From NCBI RefSeq assembly GCF_964204645.1, contig NC_134027.1:19640485-19704484 (forward strand): 64,000 nt of DNA, read 5' to 3'. The translations under genes and the position numbers were made by a program. Positions 45,674-57,560 of the stretch are shown here, one piece after another. Below the pieces are notes generated by a model. The model was not told the origin of the DNA, made no database searches, and saw only the letters and a program-made list of their open reading frames with translations. Position 1 is the first letter of the stretch. Each line of letters starts with the position of its first letter. The DNA comes from Tubulanus polymorphus. Taxonomy: Eukaryota > Nemertea > Palaeonemertea > Tubulaniformes > Tubulanidae.

Positions 45674-48166
45674 CGGTTCCTGAACTTCGCTGAAAAAGCT
45701 GAAACACTGAAACGCTGAAATAAGAACGCTGAAATTTCAGGGAATTTCCGAAAAACGCCGAAATTTCAGGGAATTCCCGAAAAACGCTGAAATCGTGCTA
45801 GGTACCGACAATACACGTTTTGAAATGTTTTCCGGGCCGGTGTCCGCTGACGAGTCCTGAACCGTGTTTTATGCTCTACTTTCGGTTACAGAGACATGCC
45901 TTAAGGTCGTCGTCATGTTCGACTTGATCGATTGCGGATTGCGTGGATTGTTAGCTGGTTTTTTTGCCATAGTTTTATGTGCATATACCGGTACGATCTA
46001 ACAATGAAGTTATCACTTCATTTGAATAAATTCTTAATTACAGTAATATTAATTCAAAATATTTTTTCTTTTGTTTGGTGATTTCTTGCAACTTATCATT
46101 GCCAAGTTTCATACAAGTTGTAGCTGAATGAAAGTACAGTTAGGCTAAACCCGATAACCCAAATAAAGTGCTAGCATGGAACTTATGATTATCTTGATTC
46201 TATTTTCGGTGTCATTGAAATTCGTTAATAAAGGTTCAACCGTCATAGTATATTGTACTTAGCATTGCTACGATTGGGTGTCATATTTCTACAAGGAGGA
46301 AGGAGTCTTTAAGTGTCTTTGTTCCCGGGTAGGGTACGGGGTAAAACCTGGTTTACTTTCTCTTTCAACTTGCCGGAGACTACTATCTGCAATGTATTGC
46401 ATGCATTGATTTGTCTGGCTTATAGGAGTCGAACGACATTTTCCCATACGCAGGCATGGCTTGAGTGTAGATGAAGGCTAGGCACTGCACATTGTGCATT
46501 GACTGGAACTCTAAACTCACAAAATTAAACGAGTCAACAAGAAAGATTCAATAATTGGACGTTTGTCTAACTATATTATTTAACAGCTTGAAATAATACA
46601 ACACATTTTGCAAGAGTACACATAGGAAATCAGTTCTTACATTATATCAGAATCAAAAGTTCGTTTAACTCGGGCTAGAATTCTGGTTCCATTGCTTCAT
46701 ATTCTAATGAAATCCACTAGCATACCTTAGAATATCGCTTAGCTTAAGACTAAAAATTTGGTACCAGGAAACAGGGAAGAAAAGTGGGTGTACTGTACAT
46801 CCGCAATTGACTTATTTCTCTCTGGTTGAATCAAGTTATTATTGAAATAGCATTCGAATAGCCATTTTATTTCTAAACATTGTGTCGTTCAGCTATCCTG
46901 CTGCAAATTTCGCAGTTGAAGTTTACTGGTGCCAGCTGATTTCTCAGTATCTCAAAAAATTTGCACATTCTAAGTCCGAGTCTAAAAATAGAAAAAGGTG
47001 CATTTAAGTAGGAAATAAAAGAATAGTGGCTAATACACCCTGGACTATATAGCCTATGGGGTGGGCCTAGTTTGAAGCACTGAGGTCCGAGGGAACAGCA
47101 CTTAGTAAATAAATACTGAAATTAAACTTACAAAACACCCAGTACTTAAGATGATGTACTTGACAAGAAGTGTCTCCAGCTAAGCAAATCAACTTTGTCT
47201 ATGACTCCTCCTTTTATAGATTCAGTAGTAGTCTAAAAATAAGAATCGGTACATTTTTCTAATAGTTGGTATGTCATTTCTTCAAAAAAAAACTAATTAT
47301 TATCACACCACAGCAAATAACTAGTTGTTGAATGGTTTGCCCGATTAAGATTAATTGGTTGACGCTAATTAGTATGACCCATATGTAGGGGCCTACTGCA
47401 TGCCGTTGGCGTCAATCCATTCCATTCCATTCCACAGTGATTTAAAAAGAAATTTAGTTAGATCCCTTTTGCCAAAAAGCTGCATCATTTATTTAACTAG
47501 CTGTCAAAATTAATTTACCTCCTACAGAGAATACCATAGTCCGTCGCCCATCAACGTGTTGACAAAAGAAAAGTTGCTCCATGTTTTATACATGAACGTT
47601 CAAATATGATATTTTGCGTCTTGCAGGGAATATTGAGCATACTCATAGTGTTTAAGTTGGCTTGCACGGTTTGTGAATGGGTTTTCCTCATTATGCTGCC
47701 TGTATATGTATGCATTAAAAATCCGGATTTCAAGCGAATTAATTTGTCCAAAAAGTGGACCTCTAGAAGTATACTCCACACATACTGTCCATTTGTTGTT
47801 GTTGTGTTTCCTTTTGTATTCTCATGTCTGTATACCCTACGTTTTATATGTTCTTTTGTAATTGCTTTATTATTTGTATACCTATATAACTCGTATTATT
47901 TGGTCAATAAAGTTAATCGTAATCGTAATCGTAAATTGTCTCTGTAACCGAAGGTAGACACTAAAACACGGTTCAGGACTCGGCAGCGGACACCGGCCCG
48001 GAAAATATTTCAGAACGTGTATTGTCGGTACCTAGCACGATTTCAGCGTTTTTCGGGAATTCCCTGAAATTTCGGCGTTTTTCGGAAATTCCCTGAAATG
48101 TAAGCGTTTTTATTTCAGCGTTTCAGCGTTTCAGTGATTCAGCTTTTCAGCGAAGTTCAGGAACCG
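45674..48166. mobile_element. Non-autonomous MULE-like DNA transposon, 2,493 bp
   Basis: Terminal inverted repeats of about 225 bp (45,674-45,895 and 47,938-48,166) begin CGGTTCCTGAACTTCGCTGA and contain internal repeats of CGCTGAAA and AATTTCAGGGAAT. The 9-bp duplication and long terminal repeats fit Mutator-like elements; no transposase is encoded. The interior has no recognisable gene. Just inside the right repeat (to about 47,937) it carries a sequence with AATAAA and a TAATCG-repeat tail that looks like the 3' end of a different LINE insertion. Confidence 0.85.
47600..47937 (+). mobile_element. LINE-like 3' end fragment inside the MULE-like element
   Basis: The sequence ends GTCAATAAAG followed by about three copies of TAATCG. 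This tail type resembles the tail of the large LINE (TCGTAATCTTAATCGTAATC at 22,420-22,440). Coding similarity is absent, so only a 3' UTR fragment is suggested. The 5' limit is arbitrary. Confidence 0.4.
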
Positions 48167-48175
48167 ATATGGGAG

Positions 48176-48650
48176 GCGGGCAAGCTACAACCTAAATTAC
48201 CGTCTAAATCATCTAAGTTAGTTTCAGTGAGACATGTGATGTCATTATTGCTAATAAATTCACTAAATTCTGGGATATCGAGTTTAGCTATAAGGCCACA
48301 TACATTCAGCGTAGAAAACTTTAATGATGATTCGATACAAGACATTTCACTTATGATTGCTGCATTTGCTGTACTAGTTAAATTTTGCTTATTTAAATCA
48401 GAAGTGTCAACATTTCGTATATTTACATCAGAAATGACAATGTTAGGAGTTACATCAGGTACATGATTGTTACTATTTACATCAGGGTATGTATCTAGAG
48501 GATTTACATGCGGGCCAACGATATTTCTATTTACATTTGGATTACTGTCACATAAGTTTACACTATTTACAAATTCAATAACATAACAACAACTTCGAGA
48601 TACAAGAACAGTCCGGTCTACGAATTGTGCGTATAGTCCCTCCGCTGGTT
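48176..48650 (-). pseudogene. LINE ORF2 N-terminus and start of endonuclease
   Basis: The minus-strand frame is open from about 48,650. It begins with an Asn/Asp/Val-rich linker with recurring DVN units (PDVNSNNHVPDVTPN, SDVNIRNVD), then enters the endonuclease at about 48,320 with FSTLNVCGLIAKLD and the metal-binding Glu in ITCLTETNLDD. It is cut at 48,176 by the target duplication of the MULE-like element. No obvious stop interrupts it. Confidence 0.85.
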
Positions 48651-48785
48651 CCTAGTGGCTGTCCATCGGTACGCGGTCACGGTTTTCGCGGATAACGAGT
48701 TTGTCCCGTACAAAGAAAGCTTGTTTTCCGTTTCGCTTTCGCGGCTCTCAGCTCGGGGAGCTTTTCGCATCTTCTCGCCGCCCAT
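48618..48785 (-). CDS. Possible LINE ORF1 remnant (55 codons)
   Basis: An ATG-initiated minus-strand frame with a basic, Ser/Arg/Lys-rich product (KAPRAESRES, SLSAKTVTAYRW, TRNQRRDY). It overlaps the start of ORF2 in another frame. It might be the end of the LINE ORF1 or an accidental frame. Low confidence. Confidence 0.3.
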   Translation of the reverse strand: MGGEKMRKAPRAESRESETENKLSLYGTNSLSAKTVTAYRWTATRNQRRDYTHNS

Positions 48786-48819
48786 TTCTCAGGCACCTGC
48801 CCATTTATTCCTAAAGACC

Positions 48820-49410
48820 ATCTTCACCCGTCAAGGGATTCGAACCCACTACGCTAAAGCTGTTCCCCGAACCCCTTGCGACCTCACGAGTCGTTGGAGT
48901 CGTTACTAGCCGACCAGAATCCGGTCGTACCAATCACAGCGCTTGTAACAAACCGACAGTAGACTTCTGTTTGTTTTCCCGTTAAATGGACCAATCAGCG
49001 AACGTTTAACCGAACAAGGAAGTATTTCGCAAATCGATATATGACGTCATGCGCAACAGCGCCAGTAATGAAATCACGCTACGTGAGGCCAGGGGTCAGG
49101 TATCACTCCCGAACTCGCTTCCACCAGCCCCCTGGCCTCACGAAGCGTGATTTGATTACTGGCGCTGTTGCGCATGACGTCATATATCGATTTGCGAAAT
49201 ACCTCCTTGTTCAGTAAAACGTTCGCTGATTGGTCTATAATAACGGGAAAACCAATAGAAGCCTAAAGTCGTTTGTTAAGCGCTGTGATTGGTACGACCG
49301 GATTCTGGTCGGCTAGTAACGACTCCAACGACTCGTGAGGTCAAGGGGTTCGGCGAACAGCTTTAGCGTAGTGGGTTCGAATCCCTTGACGCCGACGGGT
49401 GAAGATGAGC
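48820..49410. repeat. Hairpin (MITE-like) element with tRNA-like A and B boxes
   Basis: Two inverted arms of about 280 bp (48,820-49,096 and 49,129-49,410) flank a 32-bp loop. Each outer end carries TAGCGTAGTGG joined directly to GGTTCGAATCC, which are good matches to the RNA polymerase III A and B boxes, though fused (real tRNA genes separate them by over 30 bp). A truncated copy is at about 1.7 kb. It ends about 215 bp before the PIGT start codon. Confidence 0.85.
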
Positions 49411-49627
49411 ATCATTCATCATAGAGGATAAAGATAGATACCGGCAACCAGTCTTGTTCTTCTGTAATAAAGTGCTTTTGAAATTCTTTGAATTTGAATT
49501 TGGCAAGGAGAATCTTCACCCAGCACTGGCAGTGGTTGTCTCCACCAGTGATCTCCGTCGCTCTACGATCCTAGTGTAACCAACTCAGTGGTACATCAGA
49601 CACTAAGGTTCTTGGTGAAGGAGAATC
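49411..49627 (+). promoter_or_regulatory. Presumed PIGT promoter and 5' UTR region
   Basis: Non-repetitive sequence between the hairpin element and the PIGT start codon. No clear TATA box near the gene. The transcription start cannot be placed from sequence alone. Confidence 0.4.
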
Positions 49628-49814
49628 ATGGCCGCCTCAAACGGCATTCCCGCTCAATTGATCGTTTTAGTTGTATTTGTATCAACCTCACGAGCAATCG
49701 ACGACGAATTTCACGAAGAATTACTCATCAAACATTTACCTAATGGCCAACTTTATCTGAACTTTCAATTTTCAACAATCTGGAACTCTACATCAAGTGG
49801 CGAACTACATGAAA
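49628..49814 (+). CDS. PIGT: PIGT exon 1: signal peptide and N-terminus of GPI transamidase subunit PIG-T
   Basis: PIG-T is an ER membrane subunit of the GPI-transamidase complex (with PIGK, PIGS, GPAA1 and PIGU). The complex replaces a C-terminal signal of proteins by a GPI anchor. Exon 1 begins ATGGCCGCC and encodes a signal peptide (LIVLVVFVSTSRA, cleavage near residue 23) and the conserved start of the lumenal domain (HEELLIKHLPNGQLYLNFQF). It ends at a good donor (AAA|GTAAGT), phase 1. The seven exons found encode about 410 residues; the human protein has 578, so about 170, including the transmembrane helix, lie outside the window. All exons are in phase without lesions. Confidence 0.93.
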
Positions 49815-49861
49815 GTAAGTACTAAAGTAGTAAGACTCTTCACATTTGTATGGAAGCCCTG

Positions 49862-52793
49862 AGATAGGGATTTCAGGTCACGTGATCAAAATGTGTCATA
49901 ATTAGCGTTTTCCACGCTTCAAATTTTCAATCGCTCATAAAAAACGTATTCTATATCCGATTGAAGCCAAACTTGCTCAGTATACTCAATTTACCGGTTA
50001 TTTGATGTGGTGTAAATTTCATGAGTGTATCTTGCCTAGTTACGGAGCAATAAGTCGTAGTTCAGCGCGCGTCGGCTCATTTCTAGGAAACAAGATGGCG
50101 GCCATGTTTGTTCATGCATTTTTCAAACACGTGAAAAACGCATGCAATTTTTTGGGTCAAATCCGCGAGCCGGCTGCTGATTGGCTGGATATTTGACCTC
50201 AGAATATTTTAAGAACATGTTTCAAGTAGAGCATGTCGGTGCGTGCAAGTTTTGGTAGGCCTAGTTAGTCACCTAATCGTTGGTGGTAAGCTTTTTATAA
50301 TCGGATGGGCTTATACCAACGTTAGGGATGACAAGGACCAAAACACGGTTGAAAAAAGTAACACTTCTAAAATATACTTTCTATTCACTTCAGTCCACAA
50401 TTAATGGCTTAATTCACAAACTAACACAGGTAGGCCCTACCTTTCGAAATAATCCAATTTTATGTATGTTTCGAGTGGTTAATCAACATTATTTTGAGAA
50501 ATTAATTAATTTCTCCACCAATTTCGCCATTAGCCGCCATTTCTCTGTATTGCACATGTGGCATGATAAGACAAGGGGACCTACAAGGATTTATATAAAA
50601 CTTCCAAGACGAAACGACAATTTTTATTTTTGATGGTTTTCCAACTTATATTTCAAATCTTCATGTTTTCAACAATAAATAATGAAATAATAAATTCTGG
50701 TAAAAGAAAAATGTGAATAAGTGTTGATTTCTTAATTTTTTTTTCAATTTCGTCGTTTCGCTTCGTTAGTTTGTGCTGTTGTCCTGGCCTCACTCCACAG
50801 GTGCCAGCACCTCCAGTAATTTTCAAAATGGCAGCTGTTGAGGGTTTTTACTCTCACTTCACAGCCGATTTGCACATGGATTAAGATCGTCAGGTGAGGT
50901 GTTATAGGTATCAGACAAACTACGAATCTGTTGTGCGTCGATTACAACAAAAATTAGACGGATATCTTAAGAGACAATGAAATGCCAGGCAAATTACTCG
51001 TCAGTCAAATTGGCTGACGAAGATTTCATACAAAAATGACCTTCCCATTCCTGACTGTGGTTTGTGAAAATATCCGATTGTGAAACTAAACCACAGACAG
51101 GTTACTGACTATGGGTAGGCCCTGTATCACTCGGAAAAAGTCGTAAACATAATTCAAAGTGCTCATACGCTAAAATTAATAATTTTAACAACTTGCACTC
51201 TACTACATGATAAAATAAGATACTTTATATATTGTTTTCAATTATTACTTTTAAGATTGATTTAGTAGTCTTTCGCGGATTTTGACCTAAAGTCGGCAAG
51301 GCGCTTCAAATTGTTTACATCCGGGTCACTGCGGGCTCACACCGGCTGCCAGCTGATCAATCAAAACACTTCCTGGTTCATTTTTACCATTCTAAATGTC
51401 AATTTAGCAAGTAAAACGTCACTTTCACTCAATAAACTCATACTTTATTACGAAATCGGCAATATATAAGACGAATAATGGTTAGTCCTACCCAATTTAA
51501 AAACTTTGAGTGTTTTGCACAAGAATCCAAGTTTTGTCTAAATTTTAGCTCATTTTTTGCTAAAAAGAAATTTTATTTTTCCTATCTGCTTCACCTTTAG
51601 GTAATCATCTCATCTTGAATACTAGGATGTCCCTCTGAAAAGCAGTTGTTATTCATTTGTTCATGGTTTTTCAATTCCAATTGTCGACCCTTTCGCTAAA
51701 TAACTGCCGCTGCTAGGCCTAAAATACCCACCAACCAATGGTTAATCAAATAGATTCTAGAGGATTATATTATCAATTTTCTTTTTCATTCGAATGACTT
51801 GCCTAGAAGGAGACCTTTAATTAGATAACAAACATGACATACTTTTGTAAAATTGACTTTCCGCAAAACAAGATGGCCGCCATTCCTCGAGCCTCAATTT
51901 GAGATATCATGATATAGATATTTCATGGGTAAATCTGTTAGGGCCTAGGGATCTCTAAAGAAGAGCAAAGGATTTTCCATTCATTTCAATTTGATTTAAT
52001 TTCGGAAAACCATGTAGTACGTAGATCTCTTCAACGCTTTATCCTATTCTTCTGCGGCAAGTGAGTATCTGAAATATAATGATATTATTAGTATCTTTTA
52101 TTTCAGAAGGCTTTAAAACATTTAACTTATCCACTAAGATTAGTTATTTCAAATAATAAAGGTCTATAAGGCCATATCGAATCAACTAAATACATTAAAG
52201 ATGTAGTTAATAAGATTCAAGATGGCCGCCTTGATACTTACCTTATGGTTACCGTGGTAATCGGTATCACCCTGATGCACGATATCTTCGGTATATTATC
52301 TCAAAATTGATATTCCATGTCTTAAGTATCATTTATCTTGAGAAATAAACTAGTATTGCGTTAATGGTTATAGAAGTGGGTATTAATTAGATAATTAGTA
52401 TGCATATTAGCCTAATTTACATATTTGTGCAATTACTTACATGAATCTAAACAAACTTTGTATAGACAACATACTGACCAAGTTTGGTTTTAAACAGATA
52501 AATATTCTCGGAGTTATATTGGTTTTAATGTTGAATTTAATTCCTTTATCTGGCTAAAAAGCAGCAAAACCTAGACACTTCCTGTCTGATACTTTCATTG
52601 GAAATGAACTAAAGTGTATTGCGCAATCGAATGACAAAATACCCCAAATTTCCACCCTTGGATTGCTCATAACTTTTGAACCGCTTGACCAATTTTGATT
52701 CTGTAAAGTGCTGTATGCTTATGCTATCCCCTTCTTCATTTTAAGCTATTAGAAAGACACATAGGACACAGAAATTTTCAACCTGAAATCCCT
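49862..52793. repeat. Possible non-autonomous transposon in PIGT intron 1
   Basis: TAGGGATTTCAGGT near 49,868 and its reverse complement ACCTGAAATCCCTA near 52,780 could be terminal inverted repeats of a 2.9-kb element. No transposase is visible and the target duplication (perhaps TGA) is ambiguous. Confidence 0.4.
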
Positions 52794-53461
52794 ACCTGAG
52801 ACGACATCTTGGGTTTATGAGCTCCCCAGTTCATAACTTCCTGAGTTTATGAGATTTCGAGTTTATTTGGGCATGCACAACACTATGAAATTACGCGCCT
52901 TAAAAAAATCATATTTTAATGATGTCAAATCCTTTTTCGCCATGAATAAGCCTAACTACAAAAATGATGTCCCACATCGATCAACCTAGACTGGTTGACT
53001 GTGTCCAATTCTGCACTGGCAGTCAACTAATGGTAGACCGGTAACTAGTCTATCATCAGCCATCTGCTTTCTTGATGGTTTATAGAAAACTAATAGATGT
53101 TAAAAATGTCTACTAATGAGCGTTTGTTATCTCTGTTATCTTTTAAACCTGAACAGACACATCGAGATTCGGCGGTGAATCGGAGTCACCCCCCTCACTA
53201 CCGCGCACAGAAAATCGGAGCCACTCGAACTACCTGCCAGAGGCAGAACGGAGGCGCCATTGTCCCTTCAACATGCCATTAATTGCTGGTTATTCAGTGT
53301 CGTCTTAGTCCGAGACGCGGGCCTTTCATAGAACTTCGCGTTTACGTTCGATGTTTAAGTATCGGCGGCTTTTTGTCATTAAACAAACCCAGGAATTCAT
53401 GAACTTGAGAACTCAGGAAGTTATGACGCAGAACTCATGAACTCAAGATGTCGTCTCAGAG
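52794..53461. repeat. MITE-like inverted repeat in PIGT intron 1
   Basis: CTGAGACGACATCTTG at the left and CAAGATGTCGTCTCAG at the right end are inverted, and similarity continues about 65-75 bp inward through the CATAACTTCCTGAGTT block. The 670-bp element is non-coding. Confidence 0.7.
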
Positions 53462-53490
53462 CTTTCATACATTTGACAGCACAGGCACTC

Positions 53491-54052
53491 GCCGATGGGG
53501 TAGTAGGTCTACTAAACACCGACCAAAACCTTCCAATACAGACCAAAAGCTGTCCAATACCGACCAAAAGCTGCCAAACACCGACCAAAATCCTCCCAAC
53601 CAAAATTCCCGGAAGATTGGTCACATTTGACGGTTAGGATAAAATCAGTGGAAATCTTGCCCAAACACCATCCATGACCATGAATTCGTTCCGTCTAGTG
53701 GCGCCACTTGAGAGCTTCGTCCTTGGCCAAATTTAGTTTTCCATTCCCAAAGCCGAATGAAAATCAAGAATTAAAACTGTAATAAAACTTAGAAATTTTT
53801 ACGACCGATCAAAGCTAATAGGCCTACAATAATCATAGAAAAATTTGTAGAGTTGCATTTGCTTTCACACCCCGAGACAGGTATTATTTTACTTTTGGTC
53901 CGTAATAAAGTTATTTTTGGTCGGTATCATAGTTTTCTTTTTGTGGTTGTTACAATTTGGGTCGGTACTAATTTCACTTATGTTCGGTATTGGACGGCTT
54001 TTGGTCAGTATTGGACGGTTTTGGTCGGTATTTAGAACCACCGCGCCGATGG
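53491..54052. repeat. Second MITE-like inverted repeat in PIGT intron 1, with CCGACCAAAA subunits
   Basis: The left part (53,509-53,590) has four tandem units of about 20 bp containing CGACCAAAA and CCAATAC. The right part (53,960-54,030) has the same units inverted (TTTTGGTCGGTATT, TTGGACGG). GCCGATGGG occurs at both outer edges. No coding capacity. Confidence 0.7.
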
Positions 54053-55090
54053 GCTTGGGATACAGTTTCTGGGGTTTTTGATAGTGTATTTGTGTTTTCA
54101 CTCGTTATTCTGCAATAAATCTGAGAACAAACGTCTTGGTACTGATACGTTTAAAAAGATAAAGGCCGCTGGCTCCACACACGGCGACCTCACAAAATAC
54201 TGAACAAACTGCATGGAGCAAGTTTAGAAATGGTTGGCAGCTGCTAATAACGTGATAGGAAAATTGAAAATCACTGGTAAAATACTTGAGAATATTGAAT
54301 TCATGTAATGCAGTAAGAACTATTATACAGTAGTGTTCTCCATGGGTCAAATTTATAGCAGGGCACAGTAAGAAATATTAAACTTATTCTGCAACGACGA
54401 TGCAAGCGCCGAAGGTGCGAAGCCATTGCGGGTGGTTTTGGGGTCCTCTGCCAAGAAAATTTTTTAATTTTACGCTCCTCAGAGTGTCTGAGACAGAAAA
54501 CCACACTGGAATTCGTGAAAAGTCACATATGGTTTTAATGCTGGATGCCAAATATCACAAACTTCCTTTGTACATACATTTATTGATGATCTACAGACGC
54601 TAAACAAACTTTATTGATCAGAGACACTGCTATATGCAGCGCGCTCTCGTAGATACTGATAGTAGGCTCCGAACACTGAGCTGCCAATCATAGAAGTTGC
54701 CTACGTTCCAACTACTAGAACATTTCATGCATCCGATTTCACAACTTTGTAGGCACATCGTGATTTAGCTTCCCTTAAATTACGCATACGACAATGAAAA
54801 CAATTTAAGCAGGGCCGTAAAAACATTAGGCAGGGTGCTGAGTTTTGAGCATGGCGGCATATAATTTTAGCAGGGCGGCCCGCCCTGCTAAAACAGCCCG
54901 TGGAGAACACTGTATGGGAAAAATAGTGATATGATAATAAGCCCCACTGCTATGAAAGTGGATGCAACTGACTGTCGAATGATACTTACGATAAAATCAA
55001 ACCTGCAGCTCTGCTCAAACTTACTGTGTCAATTTAGCCCCACATATTAAAATAGGTGAAACTGGATATTTATATATTTTCTACTTTCAG

Positions 55091-55268
55091 ATGACCATTA
55101 CCATTTATTCCCGAAGTCGCTGGGTGAAATTTTAGCCAAGTACTCTGTGCAGGAATTACATTTAAGTCTTACTCAAGGAACTTGGCGGTATGGTAACTGG
55201 GGATATCCGATACAAAGTGCACCACCTGGTGCTGAATTGCTTGTTTGGTTTTTGCCATCGGCAACCAG
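55091..55268 (+). CDS. PIGT: PIGT exon 2
   Basis: 178 bp, phase 1 to 2. Encodes DHYHLFPKSLGEILAKYSV, ELHLSLTQGTWRYGNWG, PPGAELLVWF. This is the conserved segment after the signal peptide region in PIG-T proteins, and it carries the HLFPK and GxWR-xxWG motifs. Acceptor CTTTCAG, donor CAG|GTAAAT. Confidence 0.95.
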
Positions 55269-55370
55269 GTAAATTATATTCATAACGGTACCCACACATC
55301 CGGAAAAATGGGGGGTTAAGTTTTTATGGTAGGTGATATTCCCTGCTAATCGGGAAAAGTTTTAATTTTT

Positions 55371-56455
55371 AGCCCACTTGGGACTTTAGTCCCAGCGGGC
55401 TATTGCGTTCACTTTTCGTCTGTCCGTCTGTAAACGGAATCCAGTTATTTTGGGAAGTTTTGAAGACGCTTCAAGGTAATGTCTTGATATTTAGTTTATA
55501 CATGTGTCTACCCTAGACACATCTTCAGCCCAAAAACTGGCCCTCTCAGATTCAAGATGGCCGACTGGCAGCCATTGTTCTTCGTCAAAATCAGCACTTT
55601 TTGAACTTTTTGAGGGAAATTTTGAAGACGCTTAAATCAATTACCTTGATCTTTCATATATATTTGAATCACCCAGGGCCCATCACCATTAGAAAAATTG
55701 GGTCGATCGGACTCAAGATGGCCGTCATATGACCTTTTTAGTGCCCAAAAATGTCAATTTTGGCCCAAATTCTGAGTCCTGTAGCTTCCTACTGGTTTGC
55801 CATTTCTCATTGCAATTTTTGATGGGTATTCCTTGGAAAGGGTTGTTTTATACCTGAGCCAGGTATTTTTGATCGGCCAATTGTGACGCAATTGGCGGCC
55901 ATCTTGGTATCATCAGTTCTCATTGGTAGGTGGGAAAAATTATTCCACATTATATTGATACCTAAGCATATTTTGTTACCATAATTAATTGCAAAGTTGT
56001 TGCTCATGACATCATCTATGATTGTGGTGAGTTTCAAGGACATTAGTTATTCTAAATGGTCACCAGGGGGCGTTGAATAGTAGAATAACTTAGTATTTCC
56101 TTATTAGATTGGTACCTAGGCATATTTTGTTACCATGATCAATTGCAAAGTTGTAGTTTATGACATGTTCTATGATTATGGTGAGTTTTAAGGTCATTGG
56201 GTTTTGAATATGGTCACCAGGGGGCGTTGAATAGTAGAATACTTAGTATTTCCATATTAAATTGGTAACGAGACATATTTTGTTATCACAATCAATTACA
56301 AAATCATAGCTGCTGACATGTTCTATGATTGTGGTAAGGTTCAAGGTCATTGGTTTTTGTATATGGTCACCAAGTGGCGTTGAACATCGAAATTGTTAGA
56401 TCGTTGAGCATTGGAAACCACTTCCCAAGTGGGCATGGTGTCCCTGGACCCCTAG
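55371..56455. repeat. Transposon-like repeat with terminal GCCCACTTGGGA / TCCCAAGTGGGC and CTCF-like units
   Basis: The ends are inverted (GCCCACTTGGGA near 55,372 and TCCCAAGTGGGC near 56,430). Inside are three tandem copies of a roughly 152-bp unit beginning near 55,957, 56,111 and 56,263 (TACCTA-GCATATTTTGTTACC). Each ends with a TCACCAGGGGGCG-like block at 56,060, 56,214 and (diverged) 56,367. Confidence 0.75.
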
Positions 56456-57066
56456 TTGTGTATAACATTTCTTGTTCACGATGGATATTTTGTCATTATT
56501 TTCTATAGAATTGGGCATCTAACATAATTTCCATCATTTCCAATTAATGGAACATTGGGATATGCGATGTGGTAATGTCAATTAAATTCAATTATATTCA
56601 ACCACAATTATCAGCATGCTAGTACCACAACTTCAGCTGGTAGTGCCACCTACGGGAAATGTTGTAAGTTATGGAATGCTGCCTGTCAAACTGGATTTCT
56701 CGACTCGTTTTTGAAAGGTTACTTGCCTGTAACAAATGATACAAACTCAGCCTCAGAGAATACCTGATGATCAAACCAGTCTGTAGTGGCTGGTTAGTGA
56801 TTATTACAACGAATATTAATCAGCGATATTTAGCCTGCAATTTTTGCTGAATATTTTTCTTATGACTCAACTAGAGACATTTTTCAGGTTGGACCGTGCG
56901 GGATATATTTGTGTGTTGTTAGCACATAGGCCTATGTATGTTTGTATGCTTTAATTTGGTCGCAGGAGGCGAGGGATATTGTCGTCGCTGTATGTTGTTC
57001 CCGCTGTTTAGGGGCTTAAGTTTTTGGTTGATTTTCTTGTGACTTAGGTATGTTTGTTTTAGGTAT

Positions 57067-57560
57067 GAGGAGGATGAACCCTATTGTTTTTGACATATAT
57101 AAGTCATCCAAGATGGTCGTCACAGTCATTTTGATGTGTAAAATAGCCATTTTGGAGCTTGTTTCCGCTCTACAGTCTACAGTATCTGAACAATTTTCCA
57201 ATTACTTTATCTGTGGTTTTATGATAGAGGGAGGATGAGCCCTATTGTTTTTGACGTATAGGCCTATAAGTCATCCAAGATGGCCACCACAGTCATTTTG
57301 GTGTGTGAAATGGCAACTTTGGAGCTTGTTCCCATCCTACTATTTACAGTTTCAGACCAATTTTCTTATTACTTGATCTACGGTTTCATGATAGAGGGAG
57401 GATGAGGGATCGTTTTTGACATATATAAGTCATCCAAGATGGCTGCCTGCCACTATCATTTGGTTGTGTAAAGCAACTTAGGCGGTTGTTCGCAATCTAC
57501 AGTCTACAGAACTTTCTTCTTACTTGGTCTGTGGTTTATGGTAAAAGGAGGATGACCTCT
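57067..57560. repeat. Tandem repeat, about 160-bp unit, three copies plus a partial one
   Basis: Units start at GAGGATGA near 57,070, 57,231, 57,398 and 57,548. Each contains TATTGTTTTTGACAT, TAAGTCATCCAAGATGG and a TCTGTGGTTT block. Part of a transposon-like repeat whose 3' end may be at about 58,240. Confidence 0.85.

Larger units (their letters stand above)
49815..55090 (+). other. PIGT intron 1 (5.3 kb), repeat-rich
   Basis: It begins GTAAGT and ends TTTCAG. It holds several hairpin-type repeats listed separately and three CAAGATGGC words (50,091; 51,869; 52,218). No gene on either strand is recognisable. Confidence 0.85.

Noticed and set aside
48820-49410. True tRNA genes at the ends of the hairpin element
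   Set aside because: A and B boxes are fused and no cloverleaf with anticodon arm can be drawn.
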